Numbered from the stretch's first letter, positions 45,191-55,427 are shown. The stretch is DNA of 64,000 nt from Marisediminitalea lipolytica (GCF_001758465.1 NZ_MJIC01000010.1:62001-126000), one strand, 5' to 3'. Program-made: numbers and translations. The notes: generated by a model from the sequence alone, not told the origin.

Positions 45191-45958
45191 TTGAAAATAT
45201 GGACCATTGCCAATCAGAAAGGAGGCGTTGGTAAAACCACTACAACCGTCACCCTGGGTGGTATTCTGGCCAAGCGTGGCTACAATGTGTTGTTAGTGGA
45301 TATGGACCCTCACGCATCGCTGAGTTACTACTTTGGCATTGATTCTGAAGAACTTTCCAGCTCCATTTATGATATTTTTATTAATCCTTACGAGCTAACG
45401 GACGATAAAGTACTGGACTGCCTGTGTTCCAGTAAGCTCGACAGCCTGTTTATTTTGCCGTCGACCATGGCCTTAGCCACATTGGATCGCTCCCTGGGTA
45501 ACCAGGCTGGAATGGGGTTGGTACTGAAAAAAGCCCTGCAAAAAATATCCACGCAGTTTGACTACGTGCTAATTGATTGTCCGCCGGTACTGGGTGTGCT
45601 GATGGTCAATGCGCTGGCCGCTTGTCAAAAGGTGGTGGTGCCGGTGCAAACTGAGTTTTTGGCGCTCAAAGGCCTGGACAGAATGATGCATACCCTGAAA
45701 ATTATGGGTAAAACCCTGTCGCGGGAGTTTGATACTACAATAGTGCCAACCATGTTTGACCGCCGCATCAATGCCGCTATTGCGGCGCAAAAGCAGTTAA
45801 TGCAAGACTACAAAGAACAGATTTGGAAGGGTATGATACCAGTGGATACACGTTTCAGAGATGCCAGCCAGCAACAAGCGCCGGCCTCTGTTGTTTATCC
45901 TAAGGCTCGGGGCGTGTTTGCCTACGAGAAATTACTCAATGTCCTGGATAGTGACTAA
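45191..45958 (+). CDS. parC: ParC-like ParA-family ATPase for chemotaxis array placement (TTG start)
   Basis: The 255-residue protein is a ParA/Soj-type ATPase with KGGVGKTTTT from residue 10 and the LLVDMDPHASLSYYFG and DYVLIDCPP motifs. In Vibrio the equivalent protein in the same place, ParC, brings chemotaxis arrays to the old pole. The start is TTG at 45191 with GGGAG at 45179-45183, 7 bases upstream. No ATG is available before the nucleotide-binding loop. It lies one base from parP. Confidence 0.9.
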   Translation: MKIWTIANQKGGVGKTTTTVTLGGILAKRGYNVLLVDMDPHASLSYYFGIDSEELSSSIYDIFINPYELTDDKVLDCLCSSKLDSLFILPSTMALATLDRSLGNQAGMGLVLKKALQKISTQFDYVLIDCPPVLGVLMVNALAACQKVVVPVQTEFLALKGLDRMMHTLKIMGKTLSREFDTTIVPTMFDRRINAAIAAQKQLMQDYKEQIWKGMIPVDTRFRDASQQQAPASVVYPKARGVFAYEKLLNVLDSD

Positions 45959-45959
45959 G

Positions 45960-46751
45960 ATGAGCAAAGATACGCCGTTTGCCCGTGAAGAGGTAATGGA
46001 AGAATACCTCAGCAGCTTATTACTGGATGCCGAAGACCCGGCCGATGTAACAGCGCGCGCGGCTAAATTGCTCGAACAGGCAACGGTTGAGCTTATTCCC
46101 TCGGACGCAGATGAAGCATCGCTGTTAGTTGATAATCCAACCGATGAGACACTTGTACCCGTCGTTGAGGATGAGGTTGCAGCTCAGGCAGTGGAAGAGG
46201 TGGTAACTGATGCGGTTGCCGAAGTTGTTGCGAAAGAGTCGGTTGAGGCCGCTATAACACCACCTAAGGTGCCGGTAGATAGTCTGGAACAGCGACTCGA
46301 GAATCAGTTTCAGGCGTTATTTTTTGAAGTGGCAGGCCTTACGCTGGCGGTGCCATTGATTACCCTTGGCGGGATCCACAACCTGGGCAAAATTGGCCCT
46401 TTGTTTGGCAAGCCAGCCTGGTTTTTAGGCGTAATGCTGCACCGGGAAGAGAAATACAGTGTCGTTGATACTGCTTTGTGGGTAATGCCGGAAAAATACG
46501 ACCAAACTCTGGCGGATAAGCTAAACTATCAGTATCTCATTATGTTAGGTGACAGTCCGTGGGGATTAGCCAGTGAGAAACTGGTCAATACGGTGACCCT
46601 GAACAAAGATGATGTGAAATGGCGTCAGGCAAATGCGAAGCGTCCCTGGCTCGCCGGAATGGTAAAAGATAAAATGTGTGCATTGTTGGATGTTGATGAA
46701 CTAATATCAATGCTGAATAACGGCTTGGGCAGTAAAGACCAGGTACTATAG
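45960..46751 (+). CDS. parP: ParP-like, CheW-domain array-retention protein
   Basis: The 263-residue protein has an acidic, variable N-terminal half and a C-terminal CheW-like domain (LFFEVAGLTLAVPLITLGGI). That matches ParP, which links ParC to CheA and keeps arrays at the pole. The start was set at ATG 45960, one base after the parC stop. An in-frame ATG at 45861 would overlap parC by 98 bases. Confidence 0.88.
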   Translation: MSKDTPFAREEVMEEYLSSLLLDAEDPADVTARAAKLLEQATVELIPSDADEASLLVDNPTDETLVPVVEDEVAAQAVEEVVTDAVAEVVAKESVEAAITPPKVPVDSLEQRLENQFQALFFEVAGLTLAVPLITLGGIHNLGKIGPLFGKPAWFLGVMLHREEKYSVVDTALWVMPEKYDQTLADKLNYQYLIMLGDSPWGLASEKLVNTVTLNKDDVKWRQANAKRPWLAGMVKDKMCALLDVDELISMLNNGLGSKDQVL

Positions 46752-46769
46752 TCAAGTGGAGCCAAGTGC

Positions 46770-47258
46770 ATGAGTGATGACAGAAATAATAACGCAGGTA
46801 AAGGCGATGATCAGGTATTGCAGTGGGTAACCTATCGGTTAGGGGATGAAACCTACGGCATTAATGTAATGCAGGTTCAGGAAGTCTTGCGCTATTCGGA
46901 AATCGCTCCGGTTCCGGGTGCGCCTGACTATGTGCTAGGTATTATCAACTTACGTGGTAACGTGGTAACGGTTATTGACACACGCGCCCGCTTTGGTTTG
47001 CCACCGGAAGAAGTAACCGATAATACCCGGGTAGTCATCATTGAGTCAGATGAACAGGTCGTCGGCATTCTGGTGGATAGTGTTGCCGAAGTGGTCTATC
47101 TCAAATCTTCAGAAATCGACAGTGCACCTAACGTAGGAACAGAGGAAAGCGCCAAATTTATTCAGGGCGTAAGTAACCGCGATGGCGAACTGCTTATTCT
47201 GGTGGATCTTAATAAACTCTTAAGTGATGACGAGTGGGACGAGTTAAGCAGTCTGTAA
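46770..47258 (+). CDS. cheW: CheW, chemotaxis coupling protein
   Basis: The 162-residue protein is a plain CheW domain with VTYRLGDETYGINVMQVQEV, PGAPDYVLGIINLRGNVV and ILVDLNKLL. It couples receptors to CheA. GGAG precedes the ATG and the gene follows parP by 18 bases. Confidence 0.96.
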   Translation: MSDDRNNNAGKGDDQVLQWVTYRLGDETYGINVMQVQEVLRYSEIAPVPGAPDYVLGIINLRGNVVTVIDTRARFGLPPEEVTDNTRVVIIESDEQVVGILVDSVAEVVYLKSSEIDSAPNVGTEESAKFIQGVSNRDGELLILVDLNKLLSDDEWDELSSL

Positions 47259-47285
47259 CGACGCCATCAAATAGCTATTCTGTAC

Positions 47286-47711
47286 ATGGACGTTAATCTG
47301 TCATTACTGATTGCTGTGGTTGCGTTGGTGGTATCGGTGTTATTAACCACAGTCATCTGGCTGCTGGGACGTCGAAAACTAACGCAACTAAGTAGCGAAC
47401 TTCTGCATCATCAGCAACAGCTTAGTTCAATGAAAAAACAACTCAGTATTACCGCCAGCACACTTGAAGAAGTGCAGGCGCGTAGTATTGTGGTAGCAAA
47501 AAATACCGAGAGTACAGCCGCCGCATTAGCCGACTTACACAAGCAGTTAACCACGCTGGGTGAGCAGGATCCCGAAAGCAAAGTTTATCAGCGCGCGGCG
47601 GCCATGCTGCAATCGGGAGCGTCCATCGACGAAGTCATCCATAGCTGCGACCTTCCCGAAGCTGAAGTACAACTGCTGCTTAAAATTCATCACCCGGCCA
47701 CAGGCGGCTGA
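47286..47711 (+). CDS. DUF2802-type membrane-anchored protein
   Basis: The 141-residue protein has one N-terminal membrane helix (about residues 5-28), a coiled-coil stretch (about 40-100), and a small C-terminal helical region that looks like a helix-turn-helix (AAAMLQSGASIDEVIHSC). This matches the DUF2802 family, which commonly lies after cheW in polar flagellar clusters. Its role is not established. It is the last gene of the flagellar/chemotaxis region. Confidence 0.8.
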   Translation: MDVNLSLLIAVVALVVSVLLTTVIWLLGRRKLTQLSSELLHHQQQLSSMKKQLSITASTLEEVQARSIVVAKNTESTAAALADLHKQLTTLGEQDPESKVYQRAAAMLQSGASIDEVIHSCDLPEAEVQLLLKIHHPATGG

Positions 47712-47866
47712 ATTTTCGCTTTCCGTTACGGTTTTACGCCGTTTTCTGTCGCTATGGTTGTGCCATTAGCTACAATGATATTGATAATGCCACCAACAAT
47801 ACCTGCATCTGCTTTACACTCAGTGTTTTAAGCTAACACTCGCTGAATGCAAAGGACGATTCTTGT

Positions 47867-47898
47867 AAACGTTTAGACGTCTAGACGTAAAGATGTTG
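47867..47898 (+). promoter_or_regulatory. MetJ operator, four tandem met boxes
   Basis: Four contiguous 8-bp units read AAACGTTT, AGACGTCT, AGACGTAA and AGATGTTG. The second is the perfect MetJ consensus AGACGTCT and the others match 4-6 of 8. The array overlaps the metA -35 element. MetJ with S-adenosylmethionine would repress the whole metA-metH operon. Confidence 0.92.
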
Positions 47899-47923
47899 AC
47901 ATTGCCGGTACTTTAGCGACAAT
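47896..47923 (+). promoter_or_regulatory. Candidate sigma-70 promoter for metA
   Basis: TTGACA (47896-47901), a 16-base spacer and GACAAT (47918-47923). The -35 lies at the edge of the met boxes, so bound MetJ would block polymerase. A TATAAT at 47932 is too close to the start codon to be the -10. Confidence 0.55.
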
Positions 47924-47953
47924 AGCAGCAGTATAATAATGCCCGGAGTTGCC

Positions 47954-48892
47954 ATGCCTATCAGGATCCCAGAAAATTTACCCGCACAGAACGTGCTACA
48001 GGGTGAGAATATTTTCACCATGGATAGCCAGCGAGCGGCGACCCAGGATATTCGCCCTATGGAAGTGGCGATCCTGAATCTTATGCCGAATAAGATTGAG
48101 ACCGAAGTTCAGCTGTTACGATTGCTGTCGAACACGCCTTTGCAGATTAATGTGGATTTAATTCGCATTAATGATTTAGCCCCTAAACACACGCCGCAAT
48201 CCCATATGGATGCGTTCTATCATGACTTTAGTGATGTGGCCGAGAAACGCTACGACGGTTTGATTGTTACCGGCGCACCACTGGCACTGCTGGATTACGA
48301 AGACGTCAATTACTGGGATACCATGAAGGTTATCCTTGAATGGGCCAATCGCCACGTGCAGTCAACCCTGTATCTTTGTTGGGCGGCGCATGCAGCGATG
48401 TATCACTTTCACGGTATTCAGCGCAAACTGCGTGAAGAAAAACTCTCAGGCGTTTTTCGTCATCACGTTAATGACCCGCTTAACGAACTGTTGCGTGGCT
48501 TTGACTCGGAATTTTTTGCTCCGCACTCCCGCTATGGCTACATTGATTCAGCCGATTACAACAGTATTCCGGGCCTGAGCGTCATTGCCGAGTCAGACGA
48601 GGCAGGGGCCTATGTGGTCGCATCAGATGATAAGCGCATGGTGTTTATTACCGGCCACCCGGAATACGATCCTGAAACACTCAATGATGAATACGTTAGA
48701 GATGTTAAAGCTGGCTTAGAACCAAATATTCCTTGTAACTACTATCCGGATGACGACCCGGCTAAGTCTCCCATGGTAAGATGGCGGGCTCATGGCAGTC
48801 TCCTTTTTACCAACTGGATAAACTATTACGTTTATCAGACAACGCCATACGATTTAAATCAGCTGGTTGAAAAAGACCAGCGTAAGAGGTAG
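47954..48892 (+). CDS. metA: MetA, homoserine O-acyltransferase
   Basis: The 312-residue enzyme acylates homoserine, the first committed step to methionine. With the start at 47954 (GGAG 5 bases upstream) the residue numbers match E. coli MetA: nucleophile Cys142 (YLCWAAHAA), His235 and Glu237 (TGHPEYD). An in-frame ATG at 47939 is less likely. Residue 111, which helps choose the acyl donor, is Ala rather than Gly (succinyl) or Glu (acetyl). Succinyl-CoA is the more likely donor. Translation of metH begins 4 bases after its end. Confidence 0.94.
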   Translation: MPIRIPENLPAQNVLQGENIFTMDSQRAATQDIRPMEVAILNLMPNKIETEVQLLRLLSNTPLQINVDLIRINDLAPKHTPQSHMDAFYHDFSDVAEKRYDGLIVTGAPLALLDYEDVNYWDTMKVILEWANRHVQSTLYLCWAAHAAMYHFHGIQRKLREEKLSGVFRHHVNDPLNELLRGFDSEFFAPHSRYGYIDSADYNSIPGLSVIAESDEAGAYVVASDDKRMVFITGHPEYDPETLNDEYVRDVKAGLEPNIPCNYYPDDDPAKSPMVRWRAHGSLLFTNWINYYVYQTTPYDLNQLVEKDQRKR

Positions 48893-48895
48893 CAC

Positions 48896-49951
48896 GTGAG
48901 CCGTTATACAGACAAACACATTTACGACCTGGCTGCTAAGCGCATTCTTATTCTGGATGGCGCCATGGGCACGATGATTCAGCGTCATAAGCTGGAAGAA
49001 GAAGATTATCGTGGTGAACAGTACAAAGACTGGCACTGCGACATTAAAGGTAACAACGACCTGTTAGCCATTACTCAGCCGGATATCATCTATGACATTC
49101 ATAGCCAGTATCTGGAGGCCGGGGCCGATATTATCGAAACCAACACCTTTAATGCCACGACGATCTCTATGGCTGATTATGATATGCAGTCTATCTCTCG
49201 TGAAATTAACATCGCAGCGGCCAAACTGGCGCGTAAAGCCTGTGATGAGTTTACCGCTAAAACGCCGGATAAACCGCGCCTGGTAGCAGGGGTTATCGGA
49301 CCAACCAGTCGTACCGCGTCAATTTCGCCAGACGTTAACGATCCGGGTAAACGTAATGTCACCTTTGATGAGCTGGTTGAAGCCTACACCGAAAGCTGTG
49401 AAGCATTAATTGAGGGTGGTTCAGACCTTATTCTTATTGAAACCATCTTTGATACGCTTAACGCAAAAGCGGCCTCTTTTGCGGTAGAAACCGTGTTTGA
49501 AAAACTTGGCCTGCGCCTGCCGGTAATGATCTCCGGAACCATTACTGATGCTTCCGGACGTACGTTGTCCGGCCAGACAGCCGAAGCCTTTTACTATTCC
49601 ATGCGTCATATTAAACCCGTGTCCTTTGGCCTTAACTGTGCATTAGGACCAGATTTGCTGCGCCAGTATGTGGAAGAAATCAGCAATGTGGCGGAGTGCC
49701 TGGTGTCAGCTCACCCCAATGCCGGTTTACCTAACGAGTTTGGCGAATACGATATGGAAGGGCCGGAAATGGCGGTGCATATCAAAGAGTGGGCTGAATC
49801 TGGCCTGGTTAATATCGTTGGTGGTTGTTGTGGCAGTACGCCTGAACATATTCGCGATATTGCAAACGCGGTCGCCGGTATTGCACCGCGAGAAATCGTT
49901 AAACTAGAGCCGAAGATGCGTTTATCCGGCTTAGAACCGTTCGTGCACTGA
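48896..49951 (+). CDS. metH: Methionine synthase, homocysteine-binding module (split MetH)
   Basis: The 351-residue protein is the first module of cobalamin-dependent methionine synthase: a homocysteine S-methyltransferase barrel with zinc ligands Cys248 (GLNCALGP) and Cys311/Cys312 ([10 protein letters not shown]). It starts at GTG 48896. The ORF ends at TGA 49949-49951 just after MRLSGLEP, where E. coli MetH continues into the folate module. The remaining modules are encoded by the next ORF in the same frame. The two products together (about 1225 residues) equal a normal MetH, so they probably work as a complex. Confidence 0.9.
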   Translation: MSRYTDKHIYDLAAKRILILDGAMGTMIQRHKLEEEDYRGEQYKDWHCDIKGNNDLLAITQPDIIYDIHSQYLEAGADIIETNTFNATTISMADYDMQSISREINIAAAKLARKACDEFTAKTPDKPRLVAGVIGPTSRTASISPDVNDPGKRNVTFDELVEAYTESCEALIEGGSDLILIETIFDTLNAKAASFAVETVFEKLGLRLPVMISGTITDASGRTLSGQTAEAFYYSMRHIKPVSFGLNCALGPDLLRQYVEEISNVAECLVSAHPNAGLPNEFGEYDMEGPEMAVHIKEWAESGLVNIVGGCCGSTPEHIRDIANAVAGIAPREIVKLEPKMRLSGLEPFVH

Positions 49952-49960
49952 GGTATTGTT

Positions 49961-52585
49961 GTGTCAGCAGAGTTTTCCAGTTTTATTAATATCGGTGAGC
50001 GCACGAATGTCACCGGTTCTGCCATGTTTAAACGCCTTATCCTGGAAGGTGATTACGAAACCGCCCTTGATGTGGCTCGCCAGCAGGTAGAAAACGGCGC
50101 TCAAATTATCGATATCAACATGGATGAAGCCATGTTGGACTCGGTACAGGCCATGCAGACGTTTCTTAATCTGATTGCTTCTGAGCCGGATATCAGCCGC
50201 GTACCAATCATGATTGACTCTTCTAAATGGGAAGTAATCGAAGCGGGCTTAAAATGCGTTCAGGGTAAAGCCATCGTTAACTCTATCAGCCTGAAAGAAG
50301 GCGAAGAGAATTTTATCTATCAGGCTAAACTGATTAAGCGCTATGGCGCGGCCACCGTGGTGATGGCCTTCGACGAAAAAGGTCAGGCCGATACCAAAGA
50401 GCGCAAGATTGAAATTTGTCAGCGCAGTTATCAGGTGCTGATGGATAAAGTGGGCTTTGCGCCGGAAGATATTATTTTCGATCCGAATATTTTTGCCGTA
50501 GCGACCGGTATTGAAGAACACGACAACTACGCCGTCGACTTTATTGAAGCGACCCGCGTGATCCGCGAAACCTGCCCGCATGTGCATGTGTCCGGCGGAC
50601 TGTCGAATATCTCATTCTCGTTCCGGGGTAATAACCCGGTGCGTGAAGCCATGCACTCCGTATTTTTATATCACGCTATTCGTGCTGGTCTGGATATGGC
50701 CATTGTGAACGCGGGCCAGCTGGAAGTGTACGATGAGATCCCGGCCGAACTGCGTGATGCGGTGGAAGACGTCATTCTTAACCGTCACCCGGGGGCTACC
50801 GATAAACTGCTTGAACTGGCGCCGAAATATCAGGGCGACGGCAAAACAGTGGTAAAAGAAGATCTCGCCTGGCGCGAACTGCCGGTGAATAAACGCCTTG
50901 AACATGCTCTGGTAAAAGGCATCACCGATTTTATTGAAGACGATACCGAAGCGGCCCGACAGGCAGCCGAAAAACCACTGCACGTTATTGAAGGGCCGTT
51001 AATGGACGGCATGAACGTGGTGGGTGACTTGTTCGGTGAAGGTAAAATGTTCCTGCCTCAGGTGGTGAAATCGGCCCGGGTAATGAAAAAAGCCGTGGCC
51101 TATTTGCAGCCCTACATTGAAGCGGAAAAGTCAGGAGATACCAAGAGCAACGGTAAGATCCTGTTGGCTACGGTTAAAGGCGATGTCCACGATATTGGTA
51201 AGAATATCGTAGGTGTGGTGCTGCAGTGTAATAACTTTGAAGTGGTGGATATGGGCGTTATGGTGCCTTGCGCCGCCATTTTACAAAAAGCCAAAGAAGA
51301 AAACGTTGATATGATAGGCCTGTCCGGGCTTATCACACCGTCACTGGATGAAATGGTCCATGTGGCGAAAGAGATGGAGCGTTTAGAGTTTGATTTGCCG
51401 CTACTGATTGGTGGTGCGACGACCTCTAAAGCCCATACCGCAGTAAAAATTGAGCAAAACTACCATGCGCCGGTAGCCTATGTGCCTAATGCCAGCCGTG
51501 CGGTGGGTGTTTGCCAGAAACTGCTAAACCGCGAATCCCGCGAGATTTTTGCCAAAGAACTGGCTAAAGAATATGACATCGTGCGCGAACAGCACGCGCG
51601 TAAAAAGCCGCGTTCTAAGCCTGTTAGCCTGGAAGAAGCACGCGCTAATGCCCATCTGCCGGATTTCAGCATGCCGCCGGTTACGCCGAATAAACTGGGT
51701 GTTACCCCGGTTGAAGCGGACATTGCGACCTTACGTCAGTATATCGACTGGACACCTTTTTTCCTGACCTGGTCACTGGCTGGAAAATATCCGCGTATTC
51801 TGCAGGACGAGGTGGTTGGCGAGCAGGCGCAATCGTTGTTTAACGATGCCAATGCCATGCTGGATAAACTCATTGCCGAGGGTGGCCTTGAGGCCAAAGG
51901 CGTAATGGGCTTGTTCCCGGCTAACCGTCAGGATGATGACGTGGTAATTTACGCTGATGAGTCCCGCACCGACACTCTGGGTGTTGCGCATCATCTGCGT
52001 CAGCAAACACAAAAGCCAAAAGGCGCTAACTATTGCTTAAGTGACTTTGTGGCACCGGTTGGCTCGGGTATCAGGGATTATATTGGCGCTTTTGCCGTTA
52101 CCGGTGGTATTGGCGAAGACGAACTGGCAGCACAATACGATGCCCAGGGCGATGATTACAACGCCATTATGGTAAAAGCCGTGGCAGACCGCCTGGCGGA
52201 AGCCTTTGCCGAGTACCTGCATGAGCGGGTGCGCAAGGAAATCTGGGGCTATGCACCAGATGAAGACCTGGACAATGACGCGCTGATACGGGAAAAATAT
52301 CAGGGGATCCGTCCGGCACCGGGTTATGCGGCTTGTCCGGAACACACCGAAAAACAGCTTATCTGGGATCTGTTGGACGCAGAAAAACACACCGGCATGA
52401 AACTGACCGAGAGCTACGCCATGTGGCCGGGCGCATCAGTATCAGGCTGGTATTTCTCGCATCCGGAAGCACGTTACTTTGCGGTAGCGAAAATACAGGA
52501 TGACCAGTTGGAAAGTTACTGTCAGCGCAAAGGCTGGGATCGGCCGACGGCAGAAAAATGGCTGGGGCCAAACCTCAGTGACTAA
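49961..52585 (+). CDS. metH: Methionine synthase, folate/cobalamin/reactivation modules (split MetH)
   Basis: The 874-residue protein contains the methyltetrahydrofolate-binding barrel from [17 protein letters not shown], the cobalamin domain with DVHDIG at residues 408-413 (His410 is the cobalt ligand), and the C-terminal SAM-dependent activation domain ([15 protein letters not shown]). It starts at GTG 49961 with GAGG at 49950-49953, overlapping the previous stop, so it has its own ribosome site. It lies in the same reading frame as the homocysteine module, separated only by TGA and three further codons. Confidence 0.92.
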   Translation: MSAEFSSFINIGERTNVTGSAMFKRLILEGDYETALDVARQQVENGAQIIDINMDEAMLDSVQAMQTFLNLIASEPDISRVPIMIDSSKWEVIEAGLKCVQGKAIVNSISLKEGEENFIYQAKLIKRYGAATVVMAFDEKGQADTKERKIEICQRSYQVLMDKVGFAPEDIIFDPNIFAVATGIEEHDNYAVDFIEATRVIRETCPHVHVSGGLSNISFSFRGNNPVREAMHSVFLYHAIRAGLDMAIVNAGQLEVYDEIPAELRDAVEDVILNRHPGATDKLLELAPKYQGDGKTVVKEDLAWRELPVNKRLEHALVKGITDFIEDDTEAARQAAEKPLHVIEGPLMDGMNVVGDLFGEGKMFLPQVVKSARVMKKAVAYLQPYIEAEKSGDTKSNGKILLATVKGDVHDIGKNIVGVVLQCNNFEVVDMGVMVPCAAILQKAKEENVDMIGLSGLITPSLDEMVHVAKEMERLEFDLPLLIGGATTSKAHTAVKIEQNYHAPVAYVPNASRAVGVCQKLLNRESREIFAKELAKEYDIVREQHARKKPRSKPVSLEEARANAHLPDFSMPPVTPNKLGVTPVEADIATLRQYIDWTPFFLTWSLAGKYPRILQDEVVGEQAQSLFNDANAMLDKLIAEGGLEAKGVMGLFPANRQDDDVVIYADESRTDTLGVAHHLRQQTQKPKGANYCLSDFVAPVGSGIRDYIGAFAVTGGIGEDELAAQYDAQGDDYNAIMVKAVADRLAEAFAEYLHERVRKEIWGYAPDEDLDNDALIREKYQGIRPAPGYAACPEHTEKQLIWDLLDAEKHTGMKLTESYAMWPGASVSGWYFSHPEARYFAVAKIQDDQLESYCQRKGWDRPTAEKWLGPNLSD

Positions 52586-52590
52586 CAGTA

Positions 52591-53184
52591 ATGACTAAAC
52601 CCTTTAGTCAGGCCTGCGAAAACAACAAAGCCCCGATTTTAGCGGTGCTGGAAAGTGTGTTTTCACAGGCAACCAGGGTACTGGAAATTGGTAGTGGTAC
52701 CGGTCAGCACGCTGTGCACTTTGCGGCAGCCTTGCCCCATGTGCAATGGCAAACCAGCGACGTACCCGCGCATCATGAGGGCATTAACGCCTGGCTGAAT
52801 GAGGCTGCTTTGCCTAATCTGTTGCCGCCGGTAGCGCTTCAGGTGGGTAAAGATGCTTTTCCTGCCAGCGGCTATGACGCGGTGTATTCTGCTAATACGG
52901 CGCATATCATGTTTGCTGATGAAGTCGCTCTGATGATGACGGGGATTGCTGAATTACTGCCTGACGGCGGTGTGTTCTGTCAGTATGGCCCTTTTATTCA
53001 GCAGGGCGAGTTTTCCAGCGAAAGCAATCGGGCCTTTCATCATAATCTTTTACTGCGTGGTTTAGGCGGGTATAAATCTATTGAGGATTTACAGGCCTGG
53101 AGCGGAGTGTCGTTAAAATTAAAAGACATAATTGCAATGCCTGCCAATAATCTTTGCCTGCTCTGGCAAAAGCAGGTTAGCTAA
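52591..53184 (+). CDS. DUF938 SAM-dependent methyltransferase
   Basis: The 197-residue protein has SAM motif I VLEIGSGTGQHAVHFA and the family segment YSANTAHIM, typical of DUF938. Its target is unknown. It starts 5 bases after the metH modules and may be transcribed with them, which would place it under MetJ. Whether this reflects a SAM-related function is unclear. Confidence 0.85.
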   Translation: MTKPFSQACENNKAPILAVLESVFSQATRVLEIGSGTGQHAVHFAAALPHVQWQTSDVPAHHEGINAWLNEAALPNLLPPVALQVGKDAFPASGYDAVYSANTAHIMFADEVALMMTGIAELLPDGGVFCQYGPFIQQGEFSSESNRAFHHNLLLRGLGGYKSIEDLQAWSGVSLKLKDIIAMPANNLCLLWQKQVS

Positions 53185-53389
53185 GCACACTGTTTATTTC
53201 CTCCCTGTGGTGAATTCTGTGTTTAGAATCTGACCGTATTGACGATATAACTAAAAATGACGAACTCGCTGATATTTAACTTATTTTTAAATGCATAACG
53301 GAAAATATGCTCTAGAATTATTGAATATGGCTAATTCAGGTGTTTTTAGCCCCTTGCTGAAAATCCAAACCAAATAAAGTGAGATTAAT

Positions 53390-53920
53390 GTGATTGCAGT
53401 TTCTGCGAATGCCAGGGAAATTACTTTTTCTGCTGATGAACTCATTGTCAGCAAAACCGATTTACGCGGCAATATAACCTACGCAAACCGCCATTTTATG
53501 CGGATATCTAATTTTGCTGAGATCGATTTGCTGGGTCGTCCACACAGCATTATTCGACATCCTGATATGCCGCGGGGGGTGTATCACGCCATGTGGAAAA
53601 CCCTTAAATCGAAAAACGAATTTTTTGGCTTTGTTAAAAATCTGACCTCAGATGGGGATTATTACTGGGTGTTTGCTAACGTGACGCCCGACTTTAACAA
53701 AGGCAACATAGAAGGCTTCTTCTCAGTAAGGCGTCAGGCTCCCCGCGCTGCGCTGGCGATGATTACACCGCTGTATCAGCAGATGCTGGAAATTGAAAAG
53801 CGCAGTCGCAAAGAATCCGCTCCCACGGAATCCTGGAACTGGTTGCAGGACCACATTAAAAGCGAAACCGGCCTGAGCTACGAAGAATTTATCATTGGTC
53901 TTTACGAGCAAAACAGTTAA
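53390..53920 (+). CDS. PAS sensor protein (Aer/CetB-like)
   Basis: The 176-residue protein is almost only a PAS domain of the Aer type, with [17 protein letters not shown], the [18 protein letters not shown] block (the Trp region near the FAD site in Aer) and [13 protein letters not shown]. It has no membrane or signalling domain. It starts at GTG 53390. It lies 13 bases upstream of a chemoreceptor that lacks a sensor domain, so the two look like a divided aerotaxis receptor, similar to CetB/CetA of Campylobacter. The 205-base upstream gap holds only a weak sigma-28 -10-like GCTGATAT at 53268. Confidence 0.87.
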   Translation: MIAVSANAREITFSADELIVSKTDLRGNITYANRHFMRISNFAEIDLLGRPHSIIRHPDMPRGVYHAMWKTLKSKNEFFGFVKNLTSDGDYYWVFANVTPDFNKGNIEGFFSVRRQAPRAALAMITPLYQQMLEIEKRSRKESAPTESWNWLQDHIKSETGLSYEEFIIGLYEQNS

Positions 53921-53933
53921 GGGAATGGCCATC

Positions 53934-55427
53934 ATGAAAGAAAACACCAGTAACGTTAGTAAAAATATTCCCTTTCTGACCCAGAAGTTTCTGATTAACT
54001 GCGTTGTGTTTATTGTGCTAACCGTTGTGTTGGCAGTGTATAGCATTATCACTAACGGTATTGGCCTGGTTAATTTAAGCTCACCACTGATTGCAATAGC
54101 GTTTGCGGTGTACGCTTATCGCGATCATCAGCGCCCAATTGATGCGTTAAGTGCCATCCACCTTACCTTAAAAGAGGCTATCCAGGGCAATACCCATGTT
54201 CGTGTTACCCAGACCAGGGGCCTGGGTGAAGTGGGTAAAGTCGCCTGGGAGCTAAATGACTTTTTAGATATCGTCGAAACCAATTTTAAAGAGTTGTCGA
54301 ACAGTTTTGAGCGGGCCGGAAAACGCCAGTTCTACCGCAAAGGGTTAGTCATGGGCCTGCCCGGTGAGTTTGCCGAGATTATGAAAAACGTAAACGAAGC
54401 GATTGGCGCCATGGAAAAAGCCGATACCTTTGCCCGGCAGAACCGCTTACTGAGCGAAATGCACCACTTAAACACCAGTAATCTGTTGGATAATCTAAAA
54501 GATAGCCAGGCTCAAATGGTGAATCTGTCGCAGAAAATGGATGATGTACTGGCGATTGCCGGAGAGAGTAAATCCGGCGCTGATCGCAGTTCTAAAACAG
54601 TCGGTGAGTTAAAAATTTCCATAGAGCAGGTCAATCAGCGCATGATTTCAGTGGAAGAAACGGCGAATCTGCTTGCGCAGGAAAGTGGCAGAATTGCCGA
54701 TACCGTTAAACTTATTGGTGATATTGCGGAACAAACTAATCTGCTGGCGTTAAATGCCGCCATTGAAGCCGCTCGGGCAGGCGAGGTCGGCCGGGGTTTC
54801 GCCGTAGTTGCCGATGAAGTTCGCCATCTGGCTGACCGCACCCGTAAATCAACTGGCGAAATCAGCGATATCATTTTTAATCTTACCGGAAAAATCGACA
54901 CCATGGTGTCGCAAACCCTGGAAGTTGCTCAGGGCACCAAGCTAATTGGTGAGGAAGTAGCAAGTTTCTACAATAACTTTGAGTCGGTGGCGCAGGCAGC
55001 CGACGATACCATTACGTTGGTAGGTCAAACCAAAGACAGTTCTTTTGCTTCACTGGTTAAGCTCGACCACATCATTTACATGCAAAATGGTTACATTGCG
55101 ATGGAAAATGATGCCGAAGGCAAAGAAGCCGATGCGGTAAAAGTCGACCACATGAATTGCCGCTTAGGTAAGTGGTATTACGAAGGCATTGGCCAGGAAA
55201 TGTTTAGTGGTTTATCCGCCTTCAAAGAAATGGAGTCTTATCATGCCGGAGTGCACAGCAATGTACATAAGGCGATGGAATATGTTGCGCAGGACTGGTT
55301 ACGCAATGATGACGTATTTAACGGTATTATCCATCACATGAGCTTAGCCGAAGACAACAGCTCGCAAGTTATTGGTTGCCTGACCAGACTGGTAGAGGAA
55401 AAGCATAATTTACCAGCAATAAGATAG
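53934..55427 (+). CDS. Methyl-accepting chemotaxis protein with C-terminal CZB zinc domain
   Basis: The 497-residue receptor has two closely spaced membrane helices near the N-terminus (about 22-62) with hardly any periplasmic loop, so it has no external sensor domain. The MCP signalling region carries the conserved tip [20 protein letters not shown]. The last 120 residues form a CZB-type zinc-binding domain ([26 protein letters not shown]). The start at 53934 is chosen because AAGGGA lies 9 bases upstream. It is coupled to the PAS gene. Likely inputs are redox state through PAS and zinc or oxidant through CZB. Confidence 0.9.
   Translation: MKENTSNVSKNIPFLTQKFLINCVVFIVLTVVLAVYSIITNGIGLVNLSSPLIAIAFAVYAYRDHQRPIDALSAIHLTLKEAIQGNTHVRVTQTRGLGEVGKVAWELNDFLDIVETNFKELSNSFERAGKRQFYRKGLVMGLPGEFAEIMKNVNEAIGAMEKADTFARQNRLLSEMHHLNTSNLLDNLKDSQAQMVNLSQKMDDVLAIAGESKSGADRSSKTVGELKISIEQVNQRMISVEETANLLAQESGRIADTVKLIGDIAEQTNLLALNAAIEAARAGEVGRGFAVVADEVRHLADRTRKSTGEISDIIFNLTGKIDTMVSQTLEVAQGTKLIGEEVASFYNNFESVAQAADDTITLVGQTKDSSFASLVKLDHIIYMQNGYIAMENDAEGKEADAVKVDHMNCRLGKWYYEGIGQEMFSGLSAFKEMESYHAGVHSNVHKAMEYVAQDWLRNDDVFNGIIHHMSLAEDNSSQVIGCLTRLVEEKHNLPAIR

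Noticed and set aside
47822..47840. Hairpin AGTGTT/AACACT after the DUF2802 gene
   Set aside because: Only a 6-bp stem without a T run; not convincing as a terminator.
47932..47937. Perfect TATAAT before metA
   Set aside because: It would place transcription start at about 47944, at or past the ribosome site. The TTGACA-N16-GACAAT pair is better placed.
53268..53275. GCTGATAT as a sigma-28 -10 element for the PAS-MCP pair
   Set aside because: The expected -35 sequence is not found 11 bases upstream; the nearest TAAA is three bases too close. Too weak to list as a promoter.
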